Part shown: positions 16,072 to 23,258 of the stretch, piece after piece
Layout: every line of letters starts with the position of its first letter
Position numbering within the stretch: the stretch's first letter is position 1
Source of the DNA: Gammaproteobacteria bacterium
GTDB taxonomy: Bacteria > Pseudomonadota > Gammaproteobacteria > Pseudomonadales > Azotimanducaceae
Reading direction: 5' to 3'
Length of the DNA: 36,439 bases
Assembly: GCA_028821125.1 (NCBI GenBank)
Contig: JAPPHD010000018.1
Location: 1-36,439 of the forward strand
Translations under genes and position numbers: made by a program
Notes under the pieces: model-generated
The model's database searches: none
What the model was told of the DNA's origin: nothing
Seen by the model: only the letters and a program-made list of their open reading frames with translations

Positions 16072-16943
16072 GGGGCGATGTCACCGGTTGGGAGAGCTCC
16101 CGCAGCCTGCGCCAGCGCCTCCACCGCATCCATCAGGAACCAGGCCCCGCAGGCTGTCCAGGCTCCCTCGATCGAAACCACGGTGCGCCCGGCGAGCTGG
16201 GCCCGGGCCACGGGATGCCGGGCGGGGCTCCAGCCGTGGGGGTGGTTGGTGAGGCTCCCGAAAAACGCCGCTGCGATCAGGTCCGGCTGTTCGTAGGCCA
16301 GGCGCTCGAGGGGAATCGATCGCCAGCCCGGCCGGGCCTGAAAGTTGCTCAGGCCCGCGGCGATGAGCATTTCATGGATCAGCGATCCGGGCCCCGAGGT
16401 GACGCCTGCCGGGGTCATGTAGAGCGCAGCGGCACGCGGTGGGCTGCTGGCCAGGGCCGCCAGGCGGCCGAGCATCTCGGCTGCGACGGTGCGGCCTTGT
16501 GCGTCGGAGCCGAGCGCCCGGGCCGTCTCCCTGATCGTCCGCAGTATCGCGGGGAAGTCCTCGGCCCAGCCCACGTTGTGTACGGGTATGCCGGCCCTCG
16601 CCAGCGCCACCGGCGCCTGGGGACCGCCGCCGTATGAACGCACCACCAGGTCGGGTTTCAATACGATCACGTCCTCGGCCACCGGCCGGACGGTGGACAG
16701 GCCCGCCGCCCGATCCCGCATGTAGGAGAAATCGCGCTCCGCGTCGGGCGAGACCGCCAGAATGCGCTCTCGCTCCGCAAATCTCAGCACATACTGATCC
16801 GCACAGAAGTCGAGGCTGACGATACGCTGCGGGGGCCCGCCGCCGGAGGGCGTTTCAGCAGCCTCCTTGCCGCACCCGCCAAAGGTGCAAACAGCACCGA
16901 GGATCACGGCGGCCGAGCATAGCCTTGCCCGTGACCGCATCAT
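16068..16943 (-). CDS. btuF: Cobalamin-binding periplasmic lipoprotein
   Basis: This 291-residue protein starts at ATG 16943 or 16940 (adjacent codons); a much longer open frame upstream runs into the dispersed repeat and is discarded. A signal peptide AVILGAVCTFGGC ends in a lipobox with Cys near residue 24. The class III substrate-binding fold follows: PQRIVSLDFCADQYVLRFAE, then ILAVSPDAE, VIVLKPDLVVRSYGGGPQAP and PVHNVGWAEDFPAILRTI. A Cys-rich WTACGAWFLM lies near the end. The gene order btuF-btuC-btuD and the riboswitch-controlled btuB upstream support cobalamin as the ligand. Confidence 0.88.
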   Translation of the reverse strand: MMRSRARLCSAAVILGAVCTFGGCGKEAAETPSGGGPPQRIVSLDFCADQYVLRFAERERILAVSPDAERDFSYMRDRAAGLSTVRPVAEDVIVLKPDLVVRSYGGGPQAPVALARAGIPVHNVGWAEDFPAILRTIRETARALGSDAQGRTVAAEMLGRLAALASSPPRAAALYMTPAGVTSGPGSLIHEMLIAAGLSNFQARPGWRSIPLERLAYEQPDLIAAAFFGSLTNHPHGWSPARHPVARAQLAGRTVVSIEGAWTACGAWFLMDAVEALAQAAGALPTGDIAP

Positions 16944-17084
16944 GTCAGGCGCATATTCCTGGATCACGGTGATTGCCCGAGCGTCCGGCGGTGATTCATG
17001 CGAGTCGGGAACCCGGCGCGCCCGGACGAGGACGCGCAAGGAACAGAATCCCACTGGGAGAGAGTAGGTGTGGGGTACGGGGTC

Positions 17085-17249
17085 GCCACCGGTCGGGCGC
17101 AGCCCGAGCCGAAGCACCGCTTCGGCAGGTGGCGACGCCCCGCAACTGGTTGCGGGGCCGGGTGCCGAACAATCTACACCCTCGAATTCCACGACAACGC
17201 CTCCGCTTGGCGTACCGAATATCCGTACCGCATACCTGCTCTCGGTGCC
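17085..17249 (-). repeat. Dispersed structured repeat, copy B
   Basis: Bases 17085-17164 are the exact reverse complement of 6048-6127, and looser similarity continues to the GGCACCGAGAG mirrored at 17239-17249. The element lies in the ~390-bp gap between the btuB stop and the btuF start, in minus orientation. Its hairpins match copy A: a 9-bp stem (CCCCGCAAC/GTTGCGGGG) and a three-stem junction. It may act as a processing or termination structure between btuB and btuFCD. Confidence 0.85.
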
Positions 17250-17332
17250 GAGTCATCGAGATTTTGTCAATTTGAATATCTATTGAAATCAAAGAGTTGA
17301 AAATCGTTCCATCCAAGTCGCGACGCTGCAGT

Positions 17333-19252
17333 TCAGTACCGCCACCGAACGCCCACCGAGCCGGAGAGGCCCGGGGTGCCGTAGCCGAGAATCTGCTGGT
17401 AGTGCGTATCGAACAGGTTTTCGACGCGTCCGAAAAGCTCCAGTCTTTCCGAGAGCGCGTAGCGGGCATTGACGTCGACGCGCGCCCAGTCGTCCAGGCG
17501 GCTGCCGTCGCTGTTCGTCTCGCGGCCGTTGAAGCGCAGCAGCACGGTCCCGGAGAAGGGGCCGGACGGGTCGAAGCTGAGCGCGAGGTCGCCGGAGTGT
17601 TTGGGCAGGCGGCGCAGTGCGGTGCCGTCGCCCTCTCTGGCCTTGATGTAGGCGTAATCTGCCGACAGGGCGAACGCATCGGTGAGGTTCCAGCCGGCGG
17701 ACACTTCGATGCCCTTCGATTCCACCTCGTCGATGTTCTGGTAGCCGCCGATGGCGAACGAGAAATCGATGAGGTCTTCGGTGTCCTGCCTGAAGTACGT
17801 TACGCCGATATGCCCGAGCCCGCTGTCCGGGCGCCATTCGGCTCCGAAGTCGACGCCCTCGGAGCGTTCCGGCCGCAGGGCGTCGTTGGCCGCTGGTGCA
17901 CCGCAACAGAAGAATGTGGTCTGGAAAATCGTCGGCGGCTTGAATCCCTGGCCCCAGCTTGCGCGCAGCGTCAGGTTCGGAACGGGCCGAAACGCGGCCG
18001 CGACCCGGCCGGTGGTTTCCGCGCCGAAGCGCTCGTGGTCGTCGGAGCGCAGGCCGCCCGTGAGGGTGAGCTTGCCGACGGGCTGCCACTCGTACAGGGC
18101 AAACAGGCCGTTGATGGCACTGTCGTTGCCGCTCGCGGAGGATTCCTCGCGCTCGGCGCCCAACACCAGCGTGTTGCGCGCATCGATGGACAGGGTGCCC
18201 TGGTACCGGAACAGCGTGCGCTCGCCCCGGGCCTCGAAACTCTGCAACCCATCGCTGAAATTCTCGCGGTCGATCTCGGCGCGGCCGACCAGCAGGAGAT
18301 TGTGGAACCGCTCGCCGAGCATGGGCGCTTTCAGCGCCAGGTGCCCGGACAGTTCTTCCGTTCTGCTGCGTTCATCGCCGTCGCCCACGTTGCCCTGGGC
18401 ACCGAAATGGAAACTGTCGAACTCGGATTCGGAGTCGTTCCAGACCAGGCTGCCCTCGAGCCGGGCGCCCCGGGGAAGATTGAGCCCGCCCCGGGCAGAC
18501 AGGGTGAGTGTCTCGAGGCCGTCGTCTTCCGTGTTGCCGTTCCGTTTGTCGGCCCGGGAGACACCGTCGGTGTTCAGCCGGGTGGCGGCGAGCCGGAAGT
18601 CTCCGGCGCCGCCGCCGTGACTGACCGACGCTCCGCCGCGAAAGGTGCCGTACGAGCCGGCCTGCGCGAACAGGCTCCCACCCAGACCGTGCCCGGGCCG
18701 CCTGGTGGTGATGGAGACCACGCCGCCGATGGCATCCGCGCCCCAAAGCGTCGACTGCGGGCCGCTCAGTATTTCGATGCGCTCGATGTTCCCGGTGTCG
18801 AGCCGGGCGAAATTGAAGCCGCCCCCGGGGGAGGATGCGTCGTTGACGGACACGCCGTCGATGAGCACCAGCGTCTGGGCGCTGGATGCGCCGCGAATGC
18901 GCACGGTGGCGGCCCCCCCGAAGGTGCCGTTCTGATTGACGGTGACCCCCGGCGCCCTGGCGACGGCATCCAGGGCGTGGGAGAAGCCGAGCGCCGCGAT
19001 CTCGTCCGCATCGATGATGTGCACCGTCGACCCGGTCTCGGCGGTGGTCTGCTCGATACGTGTGCCGGTGACTATCATGGTATCGATGCGAACCCGGTCT
19101 TCGCCGTCTGCGCTCGGTTCGGCAACGGCGACTGCGGTCGCAGACGCGACTACCAGCCCGAATATTGCACAAGGTACCGCTATGATCGCGTCTGCACCTG
19201 GCCAGGTGCGCGCGCTCGCGGCCGGAAGCCGCAGCAGGGGGTTGCGTGGCAT
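17333..19252 (-). CDS. btuB: TonB-dependent outer-membrane cobalamin receptor
   Basis: This 639-residue receptor imports corrinoids through the outer membrane using TonB energy. ATG 19252 is preferred over a GTG at 19267, because GAGGAGGG lies just upstream of the ATG. After a signal segment (AIFGLVVASATAVAVAEP) comes the TonB box region DTMIVTGTRIEQ. The plug domain has ALDAVARAPGVTVNQNG, VRIRGASSAQTLVLIDGVSV and ILSGPQSTLWGADAIGGVVS. The barrel ends with LFGRVENLFDTHYQQILGYG and the terminal aromatic WRY. The cobalamin riboswitch upstream and the btuFCD genes downstream support the substrate. Confidence 0.93.
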   Translation of the reverse strand: MPRNPLLRLPAASARTWPGADAIIAVPCAIFGLVVASATAVAVAEPSADGEDRVRIDTMIVTGTRIEQTTAETGSTVHIIDADEIAALGFSHALDAVARAPGVTVNQNGTFGGAATVRIRGASSAQTLVLIDGVSVNDASSPGGGFNFARLDTGNIERIEILSGPQSTLWGADAIGGVVSITTRRPGHGLGGSLFAQAGSYGTFRGGASVSHGGGAGDFRLAATRLNTDGVSRADKRNGNTEDDGLETLTLSARGGLNLPRGARLEGSLVWNDSESEFDSFHFGAQGNVGDGDERSRTEELSGHLALKAPMLGERFHNLLLVGRAEIDRENFSDGLQSFEARGERTLFRYQGTLSIDARNTLVLGAEREESSASGNDSAINGLFALYEWQPVGKLTLTGGLRSDDHERFGAETTGRVAAAFRPVPNLTLRASWGQGFKPPTIFQTTFFCCGAPAANDALRPERSEGVDFGAEWRPDSGLGHIGVTYFRQDTEDLIDFSFAIGGYQNIDEVESKGIEVSAGWNLTDAFALSADYAYIKAREGDGTALRRLPKHSGDLALSFDPSGPFSGTVLLRFNGRETNSDGSRLDDWARVDVNARYALSERLELFGRVENLFDTHYQQILGYGTPGLSGSVGVRWRY

Positions 19253-19264
19253 TGGATCCCTCCT

Positions 19265-19279
19265 CACCCCGGCGGGGTG
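19265..19279 (-). promoter_or_regulatory. Hairpin next to the btuB ribosome-binding site
   Basis: CACCCC-GGC-GGGGTG (read on either strand as a 6-bp stem with a 3-base loop) touches the GAGGAGGG ribosome-binding site of btuB. It could close the site when the riboswitch is bound, or simply be a leader hairpin. Confidence 0.4.
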
Positions 19280-19457
19280 CGCTGTAATGACAAAGCCGGC
19301 CCGCCAGCCATGACGGGCGCGGCGCTCCGCTCAAGTGTCGTTACAAGGGATCCTTCAGCCGGGGAGCGCGAGGGGTTGCCCCGCGCAGCAGGATGAAGGG
19401 CACCATCGGTGCTCTTTCCCGTTCGCGGGCAATGTGCCCGGCCCCCGAACGAACGAC

Positions 19458-19618
19458 GCGATGGCAGGTCTCCTGGCTCGCCGATCCGCGCTTGGGGCCG
19501 CCTTCCCGGAGATGCCTCCAGTGGCCTAGTGGCCGCAAGCTCCTGGCTTACAGTTGCGGGTACAGCCCCGGAATTCCACCGGGTTCCCTATTGGCCGCCC
19601 GCCGGGCGGCACCATCTG
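19458..19618 (-). ncRNA. Cobalamin riboswitch upstream of btuB
   Basis: Read on the minus strand, the segment contains, in order, GGTGCCGCC, AATAGGGAACCCGGTGGAAT, GCTGTACCCGCAACTGTAA, GGCCACTGG, CCGGGAAGGC and the B12 box GAGCCAGGAGACCTGCC (19463-19479). These are the conserved blocks of the adenosylcobalamin riboswitch in the right order. Downstream of the box a stem CGTTCG/CGAACG encloses GGGC/GCCC (around 19420-19460), a possible expression platform. It controls btuB, and the position after the cobO stop makes btuB a separate transcription unit. Confidence 0.95.
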
Positions 19619-19623
19619 TGTGC

Positions 19624-19651
19624 ATTGTCGGAATAGTGGGCGCGGTGTCAA
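19624..19651 (-). promoter_or_regulatory. Probable promoter of the riboswitch-btuB transcript
   Basis: On the minus strand TTGACA (19651-19646) is followed 16 bp later by GACAAT (19629-19624), just before the 5' end of the riboswitch. The -35 is a perfect consensus, the -10 matches 4 of 6. Confidence 0.5.
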
Positions 19652-19654
19652 TAG

Positions 19655-20257
19655 CTAGAAGTCGATTCCGCGAACCGCCTTTATCCCCGCATCGAAAGGG
19701 TGCTTGATGGCGTGCATCTCGCTGACAAGGTCGGCGTATTCGCACAGGGCGGGCTTCGCGTCCCGCCCGGTGAGGATGACGCTGGTGCGCGGGGAGCGGG
19801 CTTCGAGACCTTCGAGGACAGCCTCTTCAGAGAGATAGTCGTAACGCAGGGCGATGTTGATCTCGTCCAGAACAACCAGGTCGTAGCCGCCGCTCTCGAG
19901 CATCTCCCGCGCCTTCCGGAACGCAGCCTGAGCGGTGGCCGTGTCGCGCTCGAGGTCCTGGGTGTCCCAGGTGAATCCCTCGCCCATGGTGTGCCAGTCG
20001 ATGCGGCCCTCGAAATTCGCGAAGAACTGGCGCTCTCCGGTTTTCCAGGTGCCCTTGATGAACTGCACCACGCCGACCCGCTGGCCCCAGCCGAGGGCTC
20101 GCACGATCACGCCGAAGGCGGAACTCGACTTGCCCTTGCCTTCGCCGGTGTAGACCAGAACCAGGCCCCGGTCCGGCGTGGACGCCGCCTTGACCCGCTT
20201 GCGGTGCGCGGCCTGCTGGACCTTCATCTTTTCGGCATGGCTTGTTGCGTCGGTCAT
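19655..20257 (-). CDS. cobO: Cob(I)yrinic acid a,c-diamide adenosyltransferase
   Basis: This 200-residue enzyme adds the 5'-deoxyadenosyl group to cob(I)alamin-type corrinoids. The P-loop GEGKGKSS sits at residues 38-45 within VLVYTGEGKGKSSSAFGVIV. VGVVQFIKGTWKTGERQFF, MGEGFTWDTQD and DLVVLDEINIALRY are family blocks of the CobA/CobO/BtuR type. It starts three bases after the cobC stop and is therefore part of the cobT-cobS-cobC-cobO operon. The 3' end is followed by the riboswitch promoter of btuB. Confidence 0.95.
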   Translation of the reverse strand: MTDATSHAEKMKVQQAAHRKRVKAASTPDRGLVLVYTGEGKGKSSSAFGVIVRALGWGQRVGVVQFIKGTWKTGERQFFANFEGRIDWHTMGEGFTWDTQDLERDTATAQAAFRKAREMLESGGYDLVVLDEINIALRYDYLSEEAVLEGLEARSPRTSVILTGRDAKPALCEYADLVSEMHAIKHPFDAGIKAVRGIDF

Positions 20258-20260
20258 GAT

Positions 20261-20806
20261 TCAGTCTCCCGGTGGGGGATCGTTGGCGTCAGGGAGTGCC
20301 ATGATGCCACCAAAATCCACGGAGACACCAAAATCCCGCGCCGTCGTGCCTTTCCCGGAGAAGGCGGCCCTGATCACGCCGGAATGGGTAACGACGGCAA
20401 TCGGTTCGCGCCGGGCCGACAAGTGGGTGAGGGCCTCCCGGACCCGGCCCTGGAGCATGGCGACGCTTTCCCCGCCGTGGGGCCTGGCGTGCATGAAGTC
20501 GTTGGACCAGACGTCCAGTTCCGATGCGGGCAGTGCCGACCAGGCGCGCCCTTCCCAGGCACCGAAATCCATCTCCGTCAGGCGCTCGTCGAATTCCAGT
20601 GGCACCTCGAGTGCGGCCGCGATGTAACGGGCCAGTTTCCGGCAGCGGCTCAAAGGGCTGGAGACCACCCGGCGCAATTCGGGCAATGCCTGAAGCACAT
20701 TGGCCGCTTCGTCGGCGAACGTGTTCAGGACACCCACGTCCAGGCGCCCGTAACAGAGGCCCTCCGCCACATCCGGACGGGTATGGCGCACAAGGATCAG
20801 GCCCAC
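20261..20806 (-). CDS. cobC: Alpha-ribazole-5'-phosphate phosphatase (histidine phosphatase family)
   Basis: This 181-residue enzyme dephosphorylates alpha-ribazole phosphate (or adenosylcobalamin phosphate) at the last step of nucleotide-loop assembly. It shows the phosphohistidine motif LILVRHTRPDVAEGLCYGRL, then VVSSPLSRCRKLARYIAAAL, FDERLTEMDFGAWEGRAW and the second catalytic His in IAVVTHSGVIRAAF. The start chosen is GTG 20806, one codon-block before LILVRHT. An open frame extends to 20959 but translates the upstream copy of a 110-bp tandem duplication in another frame, so it is not the real N-terminus. The duplicated copy carries a second GTG (20916) that yields only a short peptide. 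Confidence 0.9.
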   Translation of the reverse strand: MGLILVRHTRPDVAEGLCYGRLDVGVLNTFADEAANVLQALPELRRVVSSPLSRCRKLARYIAAALEVPLEFDERLTEMDFGAWEGRAWSALPASELDVWSNDFMHARPHGGESVAMLQGRVREALTHLSARREPIAVVTHSGVIRAAFSGKGTTARDFGVSVDFGGIMALPDANDPPPGD

Positions 20807-20936
20807 GCGCCCGCTCCTGCGCAGACGAACGTGTTCAGGACACCCACGTCCAGGCAACCGTAACAGAGGCCCTCTGCCACATCCGGACGGGTATGACGCA
20901 CAAGGATCAGGCCCACGCGCCCGCTCCCGCGCAGAC
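20717..20936 (-). repeat. 110-bp tandem duplication spanning the cobS-cobC junction
   Basis: Bases 20717-20826 and 20827-20936 are two adjacent copies of a 110-bp unit with about five differences. Each contains the last codons of cobS and the first ~27 codons of cobC. Because 110 is not a multiple of three, the upstream cobC start (GTG 20916) is in a different frame. It reads through the unit and ends at the duplicated cobS stop, giving a decoy of about 36 residues. The downstream copy (GTG 20806) feeds the intact cobC. Confidence 0.92.
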
Positions 20937-21791
20937 ACCCAGGTAGAGCCCGACTTCACTGGCCTGCTGAACGGCGCCCAGGGTGTCGCCGGTGTAGCCG
21001 CCGAGTTTGCGCTCGAAGCAGAGCCGCATCAGCGCGTGCCCGGCGATGAGCCCGGCGAGCGCGAGAATGGTGGCCGGAGGCCCAAGCGTTCGAAACAGCC
21101 CGGCCACAACCAGCAGCCCGGTGACGAGAATCACCAGCCAGCTTCCAAACTCCAGGCGGTTGGCGAGCGGGGTGGCGATGCCCGCCGTACGGACATAGGC
21201 GCTGGTCTGCATGACGGCGATGCAGGACAGGCGGGAAAGCCCATGGCCGGCGATCAATGCGAGGCAGACGGCAATTGGTGCGAGAGAGGCGAGGGTGGCG
21301 ACCTTGAGTGCCAGGGCGATGACGAGCGCGATGGCGCCGAAGGTTCCAAGGCGGCTGTCGCGCATGACTTCCAGCATGCGGTGGCGGTGTGTGCGGCCGG
21401 GTTCGCCGGGGTGCCCGTCGGCGCTGCCCCTCGGGGTGTCGCCGGCGTGTTTGCCGGCACTTTCTCCGGTGCCCGGGCTGCCCCGCCGGCCCGCGGCAAT
21501 GCCGATCCCGTCAAATGTGTCAGCCAGCCCGTCTTCGTGCAAGGCGCCCGTAATCGCCAGTCCCACCGCTACTGCCAGTATCACCGCGACGGCAGCGGGC
21601 AGGACGAGATTCGCCGGCCAGAACACCGCGGCACAGAGACCGCCGATAAGAGCGCCGACGAGGGGGTAGTAGCGCACGGAGGCAGCGAGGCGTTCCGGGC
21701 TGAAAGCGTCGTCGGCCGGGCCCGGCAGCCGGGTGAGAAATTGCAGGGCGAGGGCGAACGCCTGCAGTTCGTTGCGGGCCACGCGCCTCAT
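20907..21791 (-). CDS. cobS: Adenosylcobinamide-GDP ribazoletransferase (cobalamin synthase)
   Basis: This 294-residue membrane enzyme joins adenosylcobinamide-GDP and alpha-ribazole (phosphate). Family blocks: ALALQFLTRLPGP, VRYYPLVGALIGGL, the metal-binding ITGALHEDGLADTFDGIG, and MLEVMRDSRLGTFGAIALV. Between the two acidic motifs there is an unusual ~35-residue Gly/Arg/Pro/His-rich insertion (GRRGSPGTGESAGKHAGDTP and onward). Typical family members have only a short DRE/RR linker there. The C-terminus LGGYTGDTLGAVQQASEVG is conserved. The stop codon overlaps the duplicated cobC start. Confidence 0.92.
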   Translation of the reverse strand: MRRVARNELQAFALALQFLTRLPGPADDAFSPERLAASVRYYPLVGALIGGLCAAVFWPANLVLPAAVAVILAVAVGLAITGALHEDGLADTFDGIGIAAGRRGSPGTGESAGKHAGDTPRGSADGHPGEPGRTHRHRMLEVMRDSRLGTFGAIALVIALALKVATLASLAPIAVCLALIAGHGLSRLSCIAVMQTSAYVRTAGIATPLANRLEFGSWLVILVTGLLVVAGLFRTLGPPATILALAGLIAGHALMRLCFERKLGGYTGDTLGAVQQASEVGLYLGVCAGAGAWA

Positions 21792-21846
21792 TTGCCGCGG
21801 CCTTTCCAGTCTGTCCCCGCTCCGTCGGCTGCTCGTCCGGCCCGTT

Positions 21847-22905
21847 TCATGACTTGCCGCTGACCCCGGCGGAACGGAAGCTCGACATGTCGCGCAGTAT
21901 CGCGGCCGCCGCCTGCACCAGCGGCCAGGCGAGCAGGGCGCCGGTGCCTTCGCCGAGCCTCAGGCCCAGGTCGAGCAGGGGCTCGGCGCCCATCGCCTCA
22001 AGCACCACGGCATGGCCGGATTCCGCCGAGCGATGGGCGAACACCAGGTGGCGCTTCAGGCTGGGCATCATTCGCAGTGCCGCCAGGGCGGACACCGTTG
22101 CGATGAAGCCGTCCACCAGCACCAGCTTGCCCGCTTCGGCGGCGCCCATGACGGCGCCGGCCAGCATGACGGTCTCGAAGCCGCCGTATTCGGCCAGGGC
22201 CGCCTCCGGTTCGAGTTCTCCCGGCGTTCGGCCCGCGGCGGCTTCAAGGATGCGCCGCTTCCTGGCAAGGCCGTTGTCGTCGAGGCCCGTGCCGCGCCCC
22301 ACAAGGCTGCCCACCGGCAGGCCGAGCAGCTTGGCCGCCACGAGGCTTGCCGAAGAGGTGTTGCCGATGCCCATCTCGCCGAAGCTGGCCGCTTCATGGC
22401 CCGGCTCGCCGCCGATGAGTCGGCCCTCCCGCAACGCGCGGTGGCATTGGGCCGCGGACATGGCCGCCCGTTCGGCCGAGCTGTTTGTACCGTTGCCGAT
22501 GCGCACGGAAGCAAGGCCGGGCCCTTCGAGGGCCGGCCCCTTGACGCCGGCGTCGACCAGGGCGAATTCCACGCCGAGCGTTCTGGCCATGACGTTGGCG
22601 GCGGCGCCTCCGGCCAGGAAGTTCTGCAGCATCTGCCGGGTCACTTCCTGGGGAAAGGCGGAAACGCCGGCTTGCGCGATGCCATGGTCGGCAGCGAATA
22701 CGGTAAGCCGGCAGCGTTCGGCGGTGGGCTCCAGGGTCTGCTGTACCCGGGCGATCTGCAGGGCCAGCGTTTCCAGCCTGCCCAGGGAGCCGGGCGGCTT
22801 GGTCTTGCCGTCGATGGCGGCCTGGGCCGCACGCAGGAAGGCTGCCGGGTCGGCGGATGGCGTCTCGCCGCCGGGGATTGTGGGAGCGTTGGTTTCCTGT
22901 CCCAT
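21847..22905 (-). CDS. cobT: Nicotinate-nucleotide-dimethylbenzimidazole phosphoribosyltransferase
   Basis: This 352-residue enzyme makes alpha-ribazole phosphate from nicotinate mononucleotide and the lower-ligand base. Blocks seen: KTKPPGSLGRLETLALQIAR, VFAADHGIAQAGVSAFPQEV, MLQNFLAGGAAANV, FGEMGIGNTSSASLVAAKLL and the C-terminal LGLRLGEGTGALLAWPLV, where the Glu of GEGTGA is the known catalytic base. It is the first gene of the minus-strand cobalamin operon, with TAGGAAC just before the ATG. No 5,6-dimethylbenzimidazole synthase gene is present in the window. Confidence 0.95.
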   Translation of the reverse strand: MGQETNAPTIPGGETPSADPAAFLRAAQAAIDGKTKPPGSLGRLETLALQIARVQQTLEPTAERCRLTVFAADHGIAQAGVSAFPQEVTRQMLQNFLAGGAAANVMARTLGVEFALVDAGVKGPALEGPGLASVRIGNGTNSSAERAAMSAAQCHRALREGRLIGGEPGHEAASFGEMGIGNTSSASLVAAKLLGLPVGSLVGRGTGLDDNGLARKRRILEAAAGRTPGELEPEAALAEYGGFETVMLAGAVMGAAEAGKLVLVDGFIATVSALAALRMMPSLKRHLVFAHRSAESGHAVVLEAMGAEPLLDLGLRLGEGTGALLAWPLVQAAAAILRDMSSFRSAGVSGKS

Positions 22906-23258
22906 GTTCCTATGGTTTCAGAATTCGCGGTGCGCACTGATGCCAGGCGCGGTCCGCCGCCAATATCGAGCATATCGGCGAGGGCCGCAACGCGGTTGCT
23001 CAAAAGGGGGGAGTCGCTCGCGCTCGCCGGCTGAGGGTTCCATTGCGCCCGACGGGGTCCGGAAAGGCATGCCGAGCCGGTTTGACTGGCGGTTGGCAGA
23101 GCACCATGATGCCGCGTCGCCCGGCGGGCCGATGATCCGGTTTCCATGTTGTTGGCGTCGCGGCGCCGACGCCGGGTCATTGCGAATCTCCGCCTGGCGG
23201 GGCGGCGGGAAGGCCGAATCCGGTCGGGCTGCGGCGGGTACTTTGAGGAGCGGAGTTC
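22906..23258. other. Divergent intergenic region between cobT and the MFS gene
   Basis: This 353-bp stretch must hold the promoters of cobT and of the MFS transporter. I see no protein-coding pattern. It contains a GGCGTCG/CGACGCC hairpin near 23155 (6-base loop). Searches by eye for the cobalamin riboswitch blocks on the minus strand fail: there is no B12 box and no GCCACTG. Confidence 0.4.

Noticed and set aside
14722-16296. Long plus-strand open frame opposite btuD/btuC
   Set aside because: It is the antisense of strongly supported btuD and btuC, is rich in Arg, Gln and Gly and has no domain pattern.
17297-19396. 699-codon plus-strand open frame opposite btuB
   Set aside because: It is the reverse complement of the TonB receptor in GC-rich DNA; there is no family pattern and no ribosome-binding site.
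20807-20959. N-terminal extension of CobC from 20959
   Set aside because: This frame translates the duplicated upstream unit out of frame and gives an Arg/Pro/Cys-rich peptide; the histidine-phosphatase fold begins at 20806.
22920-23130. Second cobalamin riboswitch upstream of cobT
   Set aside because: A GGTGCTC and a GGAACCC are present on the minus strand, but the B12 box, GCCACTG and the CCCGCAACTGTAA block are all missing.
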